A stretch of 64,000 nucleotides of DNA from contig NZ_WOSV01000006.1 in NCBI RefSeq assembly GCF_011516655.1, forward strand, positions 62,001-126,000, written 5' to 3'. The notes beneath the pieces are model-generated. The model had not been told where the DNA came from and did not search any database. It saw only the letters and a program-made list of their open reading frames with translations. Positions 25,007-33,239 of the stretch are shown piece after piece (positions within the stretch are counted from its first letter, which is position 1; every line of letters starts with the position of its first letter). Made by a program: the position numbers and the translations under genes. The stretch is from Acetobacter thailandicus. Lineage in GTDB: Bacteria; Pseudomonadota; Alphaproteobacteria; Acetobacterales; Acetobacteraceae.

Positions 25007-25990
25007 ATGATCTCACAGGACAAAATCTCCATTCCGGGGCTTGGTAAATCTGTCTCACGCGTTGCACTTGGCACGTGGGCGATCGGCGGCTGGATGTGGG
25101 GCGGACCCGATGATGATAACGCGATACGCACCATTCACAGCGCGCTTGATGAGGGCATTGACCTGATCGACACCGCGCCGGTTTATGGCTTTGGGCACTC
25201 TGAAGAAGTGATTGGCCGTGCGCTTGAGGGCCGGCGTGACAAGGTGGTTATTGCCACCAAAGTGGGCCTGAACTGGAAAGATGAAAAACCTTTTCGTGAC
25301 AGCAGCCCGGCGCGCATCCGCCAGGAGGTGGAAGACTCCCTGCGCCGCCTGAAAACTGATTATCTCGACATTTATCAGGTGCACTGGCCTGATGATAAAA
25401 CCCCCGTTGCTGAGACGGCCAGCGTGCTGGCTGAACTGGTGAAGGAGGGGAAGGTGCGCACACTGGGCGTATCGAACTACTCAGTCGCACAAATTGAAAC
25501 TTTCAGGCAGCATGCGCCACTTTCTGTTTTGCAGCCGCCCTATAACCTGTTTGAGCGTGATATAGAAAAAGATATTCTGCCTTACATGGTCGGGCACAAG
25601 CTGGTGGGCCTGGGTTACGGCCCGCTGTGTCGTGGGCTGCTGGCCGGTAAAATGACGGCTGAGACGACTTTCCCTGCGACTGACCTGCGTAGTGGTGACC
25701 CTAAATTCCAGGCACCGCGCTTTAAGCAGTATCTTGCAGCGGTTGAGCAGCTGCGCGCCCTGGCAGATAAACATGGTAAGTCTGTTATGGTGCTGGCTAT
25801 TCGCTGGGTGCTTGACCAGGGGCCGCTCATTGCCCTGTGGGGGGCAAGAAAGCCTGCTCAGATCGAAGGGGTGGCCGATGTGTTTGGCTGGCACCTGAGT
25901 GAGGCAGACCGTGCGGAGATTGATCGTATTCTTAAAACAACAATTACTGACCCGGTCGGACCTGAGTTTATGGCGCCACCTAACCGCTGA
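25007..25990 (+). CDS. Aldo/keto reductase
   Basis: 327 residues with a strong AAGGAGG ribosome site. The AKR tetrad is complete: Asp55, Tyr60, Lys85 and His126 (DTAPVYG, ATKVGLNW, QVHWPDD). It has the TIM-barrel plan with the NADPH-binding region near GYGPLCRGLLAGK and the late ALWGARKPAQIEGV. It belongs to the general AKR group of YhdN/Gsp69 or IolS-like enzymes, which reduce small aldehydes and ketones. Substrate not predictable. Stands alone between hairpins on both sides. Confidence 0.92.
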   Translation: MISQDKISIPGLGKSVSRVALGTWAIGGWMWGGPDDDNAIRTIHSALDEGIDLIDTAPVYGFGHSEEVIGRALEGRRDKVVIATKVGLNWKDEKPFRDSSPARIRQEVEDSLRRLKTDYLDIYQVHWPDDKTPVAETASVLAELVKEGKVRTLGVSNYSVAQIETFRQHAPLSVLQPPYNLFERDIEKDILPYMVGHKLVGLGYGPLCRGLLAGKMTAETTFPATDLRSGDPKFQAPRFKQYLAAVEQLRALADKHGKSVMVLAIRWVLDQGPLIALWGARKPAQIEGVADVFGWHLSEADRAEIDRILKTTITDPVGPEFMAPPNR

Positions 25991-25998
25991 TTACAGCA

Positions 25999-26034
25999 TA
26001 TGTCACAGTCTCTGCCCGCAGGGGCTGTGACATA
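25999..26034 (+). terminator. Long hairpin after the aldo/keto reductase
   Basis: TATGTCACAG (25999-26008) and CTGTGACATA (26025-26034) form a perfect 10-base stem nine bases past the stop codon; the loop contains an inner CCC/GGG pair. No T run follows, but the strength and place suggest an mRNA 3' end for both this gene and the convergent AT-rich gene. Confidence 0.55.
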
Positions 26035-26084
26035 GTGTGCTGGCAATGTCATCAGTATAAAATGTGATGACCTGAAATTTTACT

Positions 26085-26600
26085 TTATAAATGGATTTCG
26101 ACTTTGCTTAGAGAGGATCCAAAAAAATCGTTTCTATGGGCAACAATACTTTTATTTTCTTCTGGTATATAAAACAGGTTCGTATTTAAATGAATAACAA
26201 TTTTTTCTATACGCCCTGAGAGGGAGAGTAATTTACTGAAGTAGGGGCTGTGAGGAAGAGTCAGATTTATAGAAAGCTCAGAATTTTCCATCCCTCCTGA
26301 TGCTTTAAACTTATCATCAGTATTATTGCATATTATTTTTATTTTTATTTGATCAGTCAAATTAATTGAGTTGTTTTTAAGTAAATATACATGATCTAAA
26401 AAACATGATTTTCCGCTTAATTCTATTGATTCATTAAAATTTTCATCAAATATGTTTATTAATGTCACTTCTTCTATTGAAATGGACGTAGAATTTTTAT
26501 CTCTTGGATATTCACGTAATATAGAGCTGGTGGATTTATTTACTTTTGTGATTGTATTATGATTATTATCATAAGTATATTTAAATAATTCGTTTTCCAT
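26085..26600 (-). CDS. AT-rich orphan protein
   Basis: 171 residues, no recognised domain, no signal peptide and no clear membrane helix. It is rich in Asn, Ser, Ile and Lys and predicted to be mostly beta (regular alternation in SELSINLTLPHSPYF, KIVIHLNTNLFYI). AAAGGA stands seven bases before the ATG, so it is likely translated. The gene and its 5' flank (to about 26700) are very AT-rich compared with everything around, a sign of recent transfer from another genome. No mobile-element gene or repeat is seen at its ends. Confidence 0.65.
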   Translation of the reverse strand: MENELFKYTYDNNHNTITKVNKSTSSILREYPRDKNSTSISIEEVTLINIFDENFNESIELSGKSCFLDHVYLLKNNSINLTDQIKIKIICNNTDDKFKASGGMENSELSINLTLPHSPYFSKLLSLSGRIEKIVIHLNTNLFYIPEENKSIVAHRNDFFGSSLSKVEIHL

Positions 26601-26773
26601 TTTTTATCCTTTCTTGATTAATTTATACTTTTTTATTTATATTATTTTTAATATAATCAAGTAAAATATAATATGTAATTATAATGAATGTTTTTTTTGA
26701 AGCGTAATGCAGCAGAGATACTGTGCCATGCGGGTTATATCTGTCATGCTTCTGTTACACTAAAAAAACTCTT

Positions 26774-26831
26774 ATCCACAATCAGTTGAGGTGCTAGGGT
26801 GACCTCCCGGCCCTGCAGGGCAGTGGTGGAT
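26774..26831 (+). promoter_or_regulatory. Three-way-junction leader RNA (possible riboswitch)
   Basis: Three nested/adjacent stems can be drawn just upstream of the next gene: P1 ATCCAC (26774-26779) with GTGGAT (26826-26831); P2 GAGGT (26788-26792) with ACCTC (26802-26806); P3 GCCC (26810-26813) with GGGC (26818-26821). P1 closes the structure and ends two bases before the ribosome site AAGG (26834-26837 region), ten bases before the ATG. This is the plan of a translation-controlling riboswitch. The genes behind it concern nitrate/molybdenum enzymes, so a molybdenum-cofactor or related ligand is conceivable. It is seen by eye only and does not obviously match a known class. Confidence 0.35.
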
Positions 26832-26840
26832 TAAGGTACC

Positions 26841-27293
26841 ATGATTTTTGACTTTGAAAGTGACTTTGCAGGTTCTTTACGCTGCATTCCGATGATTGCC
26901 CGCCAGAAACTCGATATTGTAGCGATTAAAATGAGCCTTCGTCAGTGGAGCAGGCTTTCGCGTGAGGAGCGCGGTCAGCTGACCGAACAGCCCTGCACAA
27001 CCCCACAGCAGGTTGAGGCTTATCGTACGCTGGTGCTGCACCTTATTGCCACCAGAACTGATGAACCCGCTAAACTGCTTGCGGCACAAAACCTTGCAGA
27101 CTGGCAGCAGACCGTTCACGTGCCTGATGCCGTGCTGGCACAGGCCCACGCTGATAACGTGCCGCCGCCTGCGCTGAGTGTGTGGCAGAGCCTTACGCCG
27201 CTGCAGCGCTTTGCCCTGATTAAACTTGCACGATCACAGCATGAAAATGAGAATTTCGTACCCGCCATGAAAGAGTTCGGCATTCTCGCATAA
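26841..27293 (+). CDS. Nitrate reductase-associated protein
   Basis: 150 residues matching the Nitr_red_assoc family: FDFESDFAGSLRCIPMIARQ near the start, KLDIVAIKMSLRQW, and a C-terminal LTPLQRFALIKL(A)RSQHENENF. The family is small, cytoplasmic, often beside assimilatory nitrate reductase genes, and of unknown chemistry. Here no nitrate reductase is in view, but a YdeP-type molybdoenzyme follows 91 bases later. A good terminator sits between the two. Confidence 0.85.
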   Translation: MIFDFESDFAGSLRCIPMIARQKLDIVAIKMSLRQWSRLSREERGQLTEQPCTTPQQVEAYRTLVLHLIATRTDEPAKLLAAQNLADWQQTVHVPDAVLAQAHADNVPPPALSVWQSLTPLQRFALIKLARSQHENENFVPAMKEFGILA

Positions 27294-27313
27294 TTACCTG
27301 ACTGCATCACTGA

Positions 27314-27341
27314 CCGGTGGCATGTGTTACCGGCCTTTTTT
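27314..27341 (+). terminator. Intrinsic terminator between the nitrate-reductase-associated gene and ydeP-like gene
   Basis: CCGGTGGC (27314-27321) pairs with GTTACCGG (27326-27333), two of the eight pairs being G-U, loop ATGT, then CCTTTTTT. The next gene starts 44 bases on, so this may act as an attenuator in a shared transcript or the next gene has its own promoter here. Confidence 0.7.
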
Positions 27342-27384
27342 GTCGTTTTCCAGCCACGCTGGTTCCTTCTGAGGAATTGTTATC

Positions 27385-29694
27385 ATGAGCCAAGAGAAAG
27401 AAGCCCTCTTTAAACCCTATCACCATCCGGCGGGTGGCTGGGGGGCGGCCGGGGCGACGGCCAAAGTGCTTATGGAGCAGAGCGTGCTGGTTAAAGGCTC
27501 TCGCGGCTTGCTGGCTATGAACCAGCCTGGCGGGTTTAAATGCCCCAGCTGTGCTTTCCCTGACCCTGACGAGCGCAAAACACTCGAATTTTGTGAAAAC
27601 GGTGCCAAGGCACTGGCGCACGAGGCGACAAAGGCCCGCATCACGGCCGATTTTTTTGAAGAATTTACCGTCACGCAGCTGATGGAAAAAAGCGATTACT
27701 GGCTCGAAATGCAGGGGCGGCTTACTGAGCCCATGCGCTATGACGCTGCAACTGACAAATATGTGCCCGTCTCGTGGGATGATGCCTTTGCCATGATCGG
27801 CCGGCACCTCCGCTCGCTCGACAGCCCCGACCAGGCCGAGTTTTATACATCAGGCCGCACAGCTAACGAGACTGCGTTTCTCTACTCTATTTTTGTGCGC
27901 GAGTTCGGCACCAACAATTTCCCCGACTGCTCTAATATGTGCCATGAGCCAACAAGCCGTGGCCTGGCTCCGGCTCTGGGTGTGGGCAAGGGCACCATTG
28001 TCATGGCCGACTTTGAGCACGCCGAGGCTATTTTTGTCGTAGGGCAGAACACCGGCACCAACTCACCGCGTATGATGACCAATCTGGTTGAAGCCCGTAA
28101 GCGTGGCATCCCCATTGTGCTCATTAACCCGATGCCAGAGCGTGCGCTGATCCGCTTTACTGAGCCGCAGGATATGGTGAAGATGGCAACCATGGGCTCA
28201 ACCGCGATCTCGAACGAGTTTGTGCATGTGCGCATTGGCGGTGACCTTGCCATTTTCAAAGGCATTATGAAGGTTCTGTTTGAAGCTGATGCCCGCGGTG
28301 AAGACGCACTTGATAAAGAGTTTCTGGCAGAGCACACGCTGGGTCTTGAAGAGCTGCGTGCCGATGCGCTGAGTTATGACTGGGCTGATATTACCCGCAT
28401 TTCTGGCGTGTCAGAGGAGCAGATCCGCAAACTTGCTGCTATTTACCAGAAATCTAACGCTACCATCATCTGTTATGGCATGGGCATTACCCAGCATCAG
28501 AAAGGTTCAAACCTTGTGCAGCAGGTCGCAAACCTGCTGATGCTGCGTGGCAATTTTGGCAAACCTGGTGCAGGCATTGCCCCTATACGTGGTCATTCCA
28601 ACGTGCAGGGTGACCGCACTGTGGGTATTGATGAAAAACCCACTCAGGCCTATCTCGACAAAGTGCGCGATGTGTTTGGCTTTGAACCCCCGCGTGAGCA
28701 TGGCCACCATGCTGTTGAATCGCTTGAGGCGATGGAGGCCGGCACCGCTAAGGTCTTTATTGGCATGGGCGGTAATTTTATTCGTGCGATGCCTGACACC
28801 GAGCGGTCATATGCGGCTATGTCGCGCCTTAACCTGACCGTTGGCATTACCACCAAGCTGAACCGCGGCCACCTGGTGCATGGTAAAGACGCGCTTATTC
28901 TGCCCGTTGTTTCTCGCTCTGAGCGGATTATCACCAGTGCGGGTGAGCAGTTCGTCACGATTGAAGATGCGATGTCAAATGTCACAGCTTCACGCGGGGT
29001 GTTTGACCCGGTCAGCCCGCAGGCTCTGCCAGAGACTGAAATTGTGTGCCGCATGGCTATGGCAACACTGCCTGAGTCCCGCCTGGACTGGGCGGCCTAT
29101 CAGGAGGATTACTCCCTCATCCGCGATAAAATTGCGGCGGTTTACCCCGAGATTTATGCTGACTTCTCTGAGCGGATCAAACACCCTAAAGGCCTGCACC
29201 TTGACGTGGCACCCCGCCGCCGTGTGTGGAAAACAGAGACCGGTAAAGCCAATATCTTTGTGCTGCCCGGCCTTGAGGTGAATGATGTGGTGGCCGAACC
29301 TGGCATGCTGCGCCTGGCGACGATCCGCTCTCACGATCAGTATAATACCACGATCTATAGCAACAGCGACCGTTATCGTGGCGTGTATAACACCCGCATG
29401 GTGGTGTTTATGAACCGTGATGACATGAAAGAGCGTGGCCTGGCCAACGGGTCGGTCATTGCGCTTGAAACCTGCACGGAGGACGGATATCGCCGCCATG
29501 TTGATGGTCTGAGCGTGGTTGACTACCCCATGCCACGCGGGGCCATTGCCGGGTATTACCCTGAGCTGAACCCGCTTTTGCCACTTGAGTATTTTGATAA
29601 GGTGAGCGGTACCCCTGCCGCCAAGTCTATTCCCGTTCGGGTGGTGGCCAGTGCGGCTCAGGCCGAAGCCACTCCGATCAGGATCGCAGGTTAA
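27385..29694 (+). CDS. FdhF/YdeP family molybdopterin oxidoreductase
   Basis: 769 residues, the usual length of the family (TIGR01701, formate dehydrogenase alpha-like). Cys53, Cys56 and Cys70 (FKCPSCAFPD, EFCENG) provide the iron-sulfur cluster region; RTANETAFLYS, CSNMCHEPTSRGLAP with the likely metal-site Cys, and IRGHSNVQGDRTVG belong to the bis-MGD binding domains; the C-terminal part has the MopB_CT fold (TIRSHDQYNTTIYSNSDRYRG). Relatives include YdeP of E. coli, tied to acid resistance, without a proven substrate. No FdhD or moco-biosynthesis gene lies nearby. GAGGAA precedes the ATG. Confidence 0.9.
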   Translation: MSQEKEALFKPYHHPAGGWGAAGATAKVLMEQSVLVKGSRGLLAMNQPGGFKCPSCAFPDPDERKTLEFCENGAKALAHEATKARITADFFEEFTVTQLMEKSDYWLEMQGRLTEPMRYDAATDKYVPVSWDDAFAMIGRHLRSLDSPDQAEFYTSGRTANETAFLYSIFVREFGTNNFPDCSNMCHEPTSRGLAPALGVGKGTIVMADFEHAEAIFVVGQNTGTNSPRMMTNLVEARKRGIPIVLINPMPERALIRFTEPQDMVKMATMGSTAISNEFVHVRIGGDLAIFKGIMKVLFEADARGEDALDKEFLAEHTLGLEELRADALSYDWADITRISGVSEEQIRKLAAIYQKSNATIICYGMGITQHQKGSNLVQQVANLLMLRGNFGKPGAGIAPIRGHSNVQGDRTVGIDEKPTQAYLDKVRDVFGFEPPREHGHHAVESLEAMEAGTAKVFIGMGGNFIRAMPDTERSYAAMSRLNLTVGITTKLNRGHLVHGKDALILPVVSRSERIITSAGEQFVTIEDAMSNVTASRGVFDPVSPQALPETEIVCRMAMATLPESRLDWAAYQEDYSLIRDKIAAVYPEIYADFSERIKHPKGLHLDVAPRRRVWKTETGKANIFVLPGLEVNDVVAEPGMLRLATIRSHDQYNTTIYSNSDRYRGVYNTRMVVFMNRDDMKERGLANGSVIALETCTEDGYRRHVDGLSVVDYPMPRGAIAGYYPELNPLLPLEYFDKVSGTPAAKSIPVRVVASAAQAEATPIRIAG

Positions 29695-29783
29695 ATAAAC
29701 AGCCTGCTATGGTGTGCTGCCTCCCCGTTGCGTAAGGGGGCGGTTGCCAGGCGGTCTCATGGCGTTGTCTGACAGTGCGGGGC

Positions 29784-30080
29784 TTAACAGCTCTGCACCG
29801 TGCAGGCATATGCTTCATGCAGCGTCATGATGTCATCACGCTCAATTTCTTCCGCCAGAGCGGTCAGTGTGTCACAGCACTCAAGGGCGACCAGCGGGGC
29901 AGAGGCAAGATAAAGACTGTCAATCTGCGGGCGCAGGCGCGCTGCAAGTGTTTTAATATGGCGGGCAATATCGGTCAGGGTGGCGCAGTCTGTGCGTTCC
30001 TGCTGGCAATGCCAGGCGTGTGTGCCCGGCAGCGGCGCCATGCGGGGCGCATCGTCGCAGACATGGCGAGAGAGAGACAT
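29784..30080 (-). CDS. Conserved-looking small protein, unknown function
   Basis: 98 residues starting MSLSRHVCDDAPR, from an ATG with GGAGG seven bases upstream; longer starts would run through the terminator region at 30150. All-helical in outlook with several Cys (residues near 8, 20, 27, 63, 64, 90, 98) and no signal peptide. No family recognised. It lies downstream of the Old Yellow Enzyme gene on the same strand but after a strong hairpin, so it is probably a separate transcript. Confidence 0.5.
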   Translation of the reverse strand: MSLSRHVCDDAPRMAPLPGTHAWHCQQERTDCATLTDIARHIKTLAARLRPQIDSLYLASAPLVALECCDTLTALAEEIERDDIMTLHEAYACTVQSC

Positions 30081-30147
30081 AAGGCAACCTCCGGCACTGT
30101 AAGAGGGGAGGGCTTTGTTCTGCCACTGACCAGCACAGACATGCGCA

Positions 30148-30203
30148 AAAAAAGACCTGCACAGAGCCGGATTATAGTACATCCGGATATGCAGGTTTTT
30201 TTA
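30148..30203 (-). terminator. Bidirectional terminator after the Old Yellow Enzyme gene
   Basis: ACCTGCA (30155-30161) with TGCAGGT (30190-30196) outside and CCGGAT (30167-30172) with ATCCGG (30181-30186) inside make a two-part stem. T runs follow on both strands (TTTTTTT after 30196; AAAAAAA before 30154 read on the minus strand). Confidence 0.85.
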
Positions 30204-30220
30204 TTTCAGATCAGACAATA

Positions 30221-31330
30221 TTAAAACTGACCCAGGCTGTAACGCTCAAGCCAGCGCGCATAGGACGGAGGTAAAACCCATGCGGCGCGGTCAGCCCGCA
30301 GGGCTTTTGCTGCGGCATATGTCCAGTGCGGGTTGGCAAGATGCGCCCGCCCGACAGAGACAAGGTCAAGCCTCTCTTCAGCGACAGCCTGCTCAGCTAC
30401 GGCAGGCACCTCAAAGCCCCATGCGGTGGTGACAGGTATGCCGGCTTCTTTACGCACACGCTCGGCATAAGGCGCCATAAAGCCAGGCCCCCAGGGGATG
30501 TGCACATCAGGGATAGTAAAGCCCATGCTGACACTGAGCAGATCAAGGCCTTCTTTTTTCAGGCGTTTGATCAGATACAGCGAGTTGGCAAATGTTTCCT
30601 CATCGCGGCCGTCAAATTCAATTACGCCAAAGCGGGCCGTCAGCGGCAGGTGCTCAGGCCAGACTTTTTTGACCTCAGCCAGAGTTTCAATCAGAAAACG
30701 GCAGCGGTTTTCAAGGCTGCCACCATAAGCATCGGTGCGCTGATTGGTGTATTCTGAAAAAAAGCTCTGTGCCAGGTAGCCATGGGCAAAATGCAGCTCG
30801 ATCCATTCAAACCCGGCTTCAAGGGCGCGGCGTGCGGCATCAGCAAACTGCTGCTTAACCGTTGCAATATCGTCAGTGGTCATTGCTTTGGGTGTGCGTG
30901 GCAGGTGCGCACCAAACGCAATGGCTGAAGGGGCAATGGTCTGCCAGCTGCGCGGGTCGCTTTCGGGAATATGGTCATCGCCTTCCCAGGGGATGTTCGC
31001 GCTGGCTTTGCGGCCTGCATGTGCGATCTGAATTCCAGGCACCGCCCCGCCGTCTTTAATGGCTTTTACAACGGGAATAAAGGCTTCTTTCTGTTCATCA
31101 TTCCACAGGCCGAGGCAGCCCGGGGTGATACGCCCTTCAGGGGCAACAGCCGTGGCTTCAACGACCACAACGCCGGCTCCCCCCCGTGACAGTGCGCCAT
31201 AATGAACATGGTGGCCGTCATTAGGCATGCCATCGGTGGCGATATACTGGCACATTGGCGGCACAGCCACGCGGTTGCGCAGGGTAATGTCTTTAAGCGT
31301 AAAAGGCTTTAGCAGGGCGGGAGAGGCCAT
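30221..31330 (-). CDS. Old Yellow Enzyme, YqjM/NamA-like NAD(P)H:flavin oxidoreductase
   Basis: 369 residues, FMN TIM-barrel. Near the start PPMCQYIATDG places Cys27 as in the thermophilic-like OYE class (YqjM Cys26), GHHVHYGALSRGG follows, and ELHFAHGYLAQSFFS carries the paired His of the substrate site. Such enzymes reduce activated C=C bonds of enones and xenobiotics using NADPH. Soluble, cytoplasmic. The gene is read away from a LysR-type regulator over a 109-base spacer, the usual arrangement for a regulated reductase. Confidence 0.9.
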   Translation of the reverse strand: MASPALLKPFTLKDITLRNRVAVPPMCQYIATDGMPNDGHHVHYGALSRGGAGVVVVEATAVAPEGRITPGCLGLWNDEQKEAFIPVVKAIKDGGAVPGIQIAHAGRKASANIPWEGDDHIPESDPRSWQTIAPSAIAFGAHLPRTPKAMTTDDIATVKQQFADAARRALEAGFEWIELHFAHGYLAQSFFSEYTNQRTDAYGGSLENRCRFLIETLAEVKKVWPEHLPLTARFGVIEFDGRDEETFANSLYLIKRLKKEGLDLLSVSMGFTIPDVHIPWGPGFMAPYAERVRKEAGIPVTTAWGFEVPAVAEQAVAEERLDLVSVGRAHLANPHWTYAAAKALRADRAAWVLPPSYARWLERYSLGQF

Positions 31331-31439
31331 AAGAAAAACTCCTCAATGTCATGTAACGTGGTAACGCCCTTAAGTTAGGTATTGCGCAGGCAACAATAAA
31401 TGGCCTAATCGTTCGAACATAACGAACTGAAACGCAATC

Positions 31440-32339
31440 ATGTCATCACCGCATTTTGCTGCGCTCGAGGCTTTTGTGCAGGCTGCTGAAACCGGCAGTT
31501 TTAAAGAAGCAGGGCGCAGACTGGGTATTTCCTCCTCAGCTATCGGGCGCACTATCGCCCGCCTTGAAGCCGGGCTTGAGGTCAGGCTGTTTTATCGCTC
31601 AACACGGGCCATTGCCCTGACGGCTGAGGGCGAGAAGTTTCTGGTGCGCTGCCATCGTATTTTTGCTGAGTATGAAGCCGCACGTGAGGAGATGGGGGAG
31701 GTTACAACCGCACCGGTGGGGCGGCTGCGTGTGGGTTTTCCCAGTATGGGCACAGAGATGATGCATCATATTATCGCGTTTCAGAGCGAGTATCCTGAGA
31801 TTGAGCTTGATCTCGACTTCAGTGACCGCCTGGTCAATGTGGTGGAGGAGGGGTTTGATGTCGTGATGCGTATTGGCACAGTGGAAGATTCACGCCTCAG
31901 AATGCGCCGTCTCAAGGGGTTCAGGCATCAGCTGGTGGCTACTCCGGCTTATATTGCCCGTTATGGCCACCCGCAGCAGGTCAGCGACCTGACAGCGCAT
32001 CGCTGCCTGCGTTACCGCTACCCCACAACAGGCCGCCTTTCGCCCTGGACCTTTTTGCATAACGGGCAGAGCCTGCGCCCTGAGCTGCCACAGTCGGCAG
32101 TGGCCAATAATGTCAGCACGCTGCTGAGTATGGTGATGGGCGACCAGGGGATTGCCCTGCTGCCTGACCTGATTGTGAGTGAAAACCTCAAAGCAGGTAA
32201 GCTCACCGCTATTTTTGATGCCTGCGTTTATGACGAACGTGCGGTTAGTCTGCTATGGCCATCCAGCCGGCAGTATCTGCCTAAAGTGCGTGTTTTTGTG
32301 CAGTTTATGGCCAGCCGTCTGGAGCGTGAGCTGGCATAA
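31440..32339 (+). CDS. LysR family transcriptional regulator
   Basis: 299 residues, usual LysR length. N-terminal winged HTH (ALEAFVQAAETGSFKEAGRRLGISSSAIGRTIARLE) and a periplasmic-binding-like sensor half (PVGRLRVGFPSMGTEMMHH, FDVVMRIGTVEDSRLRMRRL). It belongs to the large group of LysR proteins that control a divergently read neighbour, here the Old Yellow Enzyme gene. The inducer is unknown, probably an enone or quinone. It is the last host-type gene before the prophage. Confidence 0.92.
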   Translation: MSSPHFAALEAFVQAAETGSFKEAGRRLGISSSAIGRTIARLEAGLEVRLFYRSTRAIALTAEGEKFLVRCHRIFAEYEAAREEMGEVTTAPVGRLRVGFPSMGTEMMHHIIAFQSEYPEIELDLDFSDRLVNVVEEGFDVVMRIGTVEDSRLRMRRLKGFRHQLVATPAYIARYGHPQQVSDLTAHRCLRYRYPTTGRLSPWTFLHNGQSLRPELPQSAVANNVSTLLSMVMGDQGIALLPDLIVSENLKAGKLTAIFDACVYDERAVSLLWPSSRQYLPKVRVFVQFMASRLERELA

Positions 32340-32362
32340 AAAGGCCAGCCGCATTTTTCAGT

Positions 32363-33079
32363 TCACAGTTTGCGGGCAAACCACACAACCCGCCCCAGAA
32401 TCTGCACCTGGTCGGCGGGCACATCATACGGGCTGAAACGCGGGTTTTCTGATTTAATACGCACCATCGGCTCTGATGTGCCATGGGCACGCTCAACCCA
32501 TTTGCACACCACACCATCTCCGTCAAAAAGCACGAAAATACCCGGCTCGATAATAGATGTTTTGCGTGTATCGATCAGCACCATATCGCCATTATGCAGC
32601 ACAGGGTCCATCGACTGGCCCTCAACCTCAATAACTCTGAGGTCAGCAGGGGCGGCATTCAGTGCACCACGAACAAATTCTTCTTCAAAAAATTTAGGGC
32701 GGCCAAGCAGCGTGTCTTCCACATAGCGGCCCCCGCCGGCTCCTGCCCGGACAGAAAGAAAAGGCACGGCTACATATCCTGGCGGGTTGAGGTCACTGGT
32801 AACAGCCGGCAGGTCAGGCTGGAGCACATACTCCGTCTCGCACCTGCTGCTTTCAGCTCGTTTCCCCCCGCTGCCGGGAAAGAGCAGGTCGCGCGCTGTG
32901 CAGCCAAGAATGGCGGCAACGCGTTCAAGCTTTTCTCCCCCGGGGTTGCGGGACTTACCTTTGAGAATATCACGAACATAAGTGTCTCCCACACCTGCAT
33001 TTCTGGCCAGAGCTTTCTGTGTCAGGCCAAGCAGGCGCATGCGGCGTTCAAGTTCACTGGCAACGGACGAGCGTATCAT
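32363..33079 (-). CDS. Prophage S24-type repressor (XRE HTH plus LexA-like peptidase)
   Basis: 238 residues from ATG 33079; the frame stays open 57 codons upstream but that part has no protein-like pattern. HTH at about 8-40 (LGLTQKALARNAGVGDTYVRDILKG), then an S24 peptidase with Ser156 in VEGQSMDPVLHNGDMV and Lys193 in GVVCKWVE. Self-cleavage in LexA relatives removes the HTH upon DNA damage, so this is the likely lysogeny switch. An Ala-Gly pair in SVRAGAGGG is a possible cut site. It faces the early operon with operator-like palindromes between. Confidence 0.9.
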   Translation of the reverse strand: MIRSSVASELERRMRLLGLTQKALARNAGVGDTYVRDILKGKSRNPGGEKLERVAAILGCTARDLLFPGSGGKRAESSRCETEYVLQPDLPAVTSDLNPPGYVAVPFLSVRAGAGGGRYVEDTLLGRPKFFEEEFVRGALNAAPADLRVIEVEGQSMDPVLHNGDMVLIDTRKTSIIEPGIFVLFDGDGVVCKWVERAHGTSEPMVRIKSENPRFSPYDVPADQVQILGRVVWFARKL

Positions 33080-33144
33080 GATGCTGACTATTTCATGTGG
33101 GTAAATGAAAAAGGGGAGAAAGGGAGATATCACATATTTCGGGC

Positions 33145-33174
33145 TTGACCAAATGTGATAGGTCACACTACTTA
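33145..33174 (+). promoter_or_regulatory. Early prophage promoter with repressor-type operator
   Basis: TTGACC (33145-33150), 18-base spacer, weak -10 TACTTA (33169-33174). The spacer holds the perfect inverted repeat TGTGA-TAGG-TCACA (33154-33167), well placed to block RNA polymerase. A half site TCACA lies at 33130-33134. Confidence 0.55.
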
Positions 33175-33239
33175 TAAAACAAGCCTTCTGCCTGATTCGA
33201 GGAGAACGGCTTTTACGTTCATGACAGGGAAAACTGACA

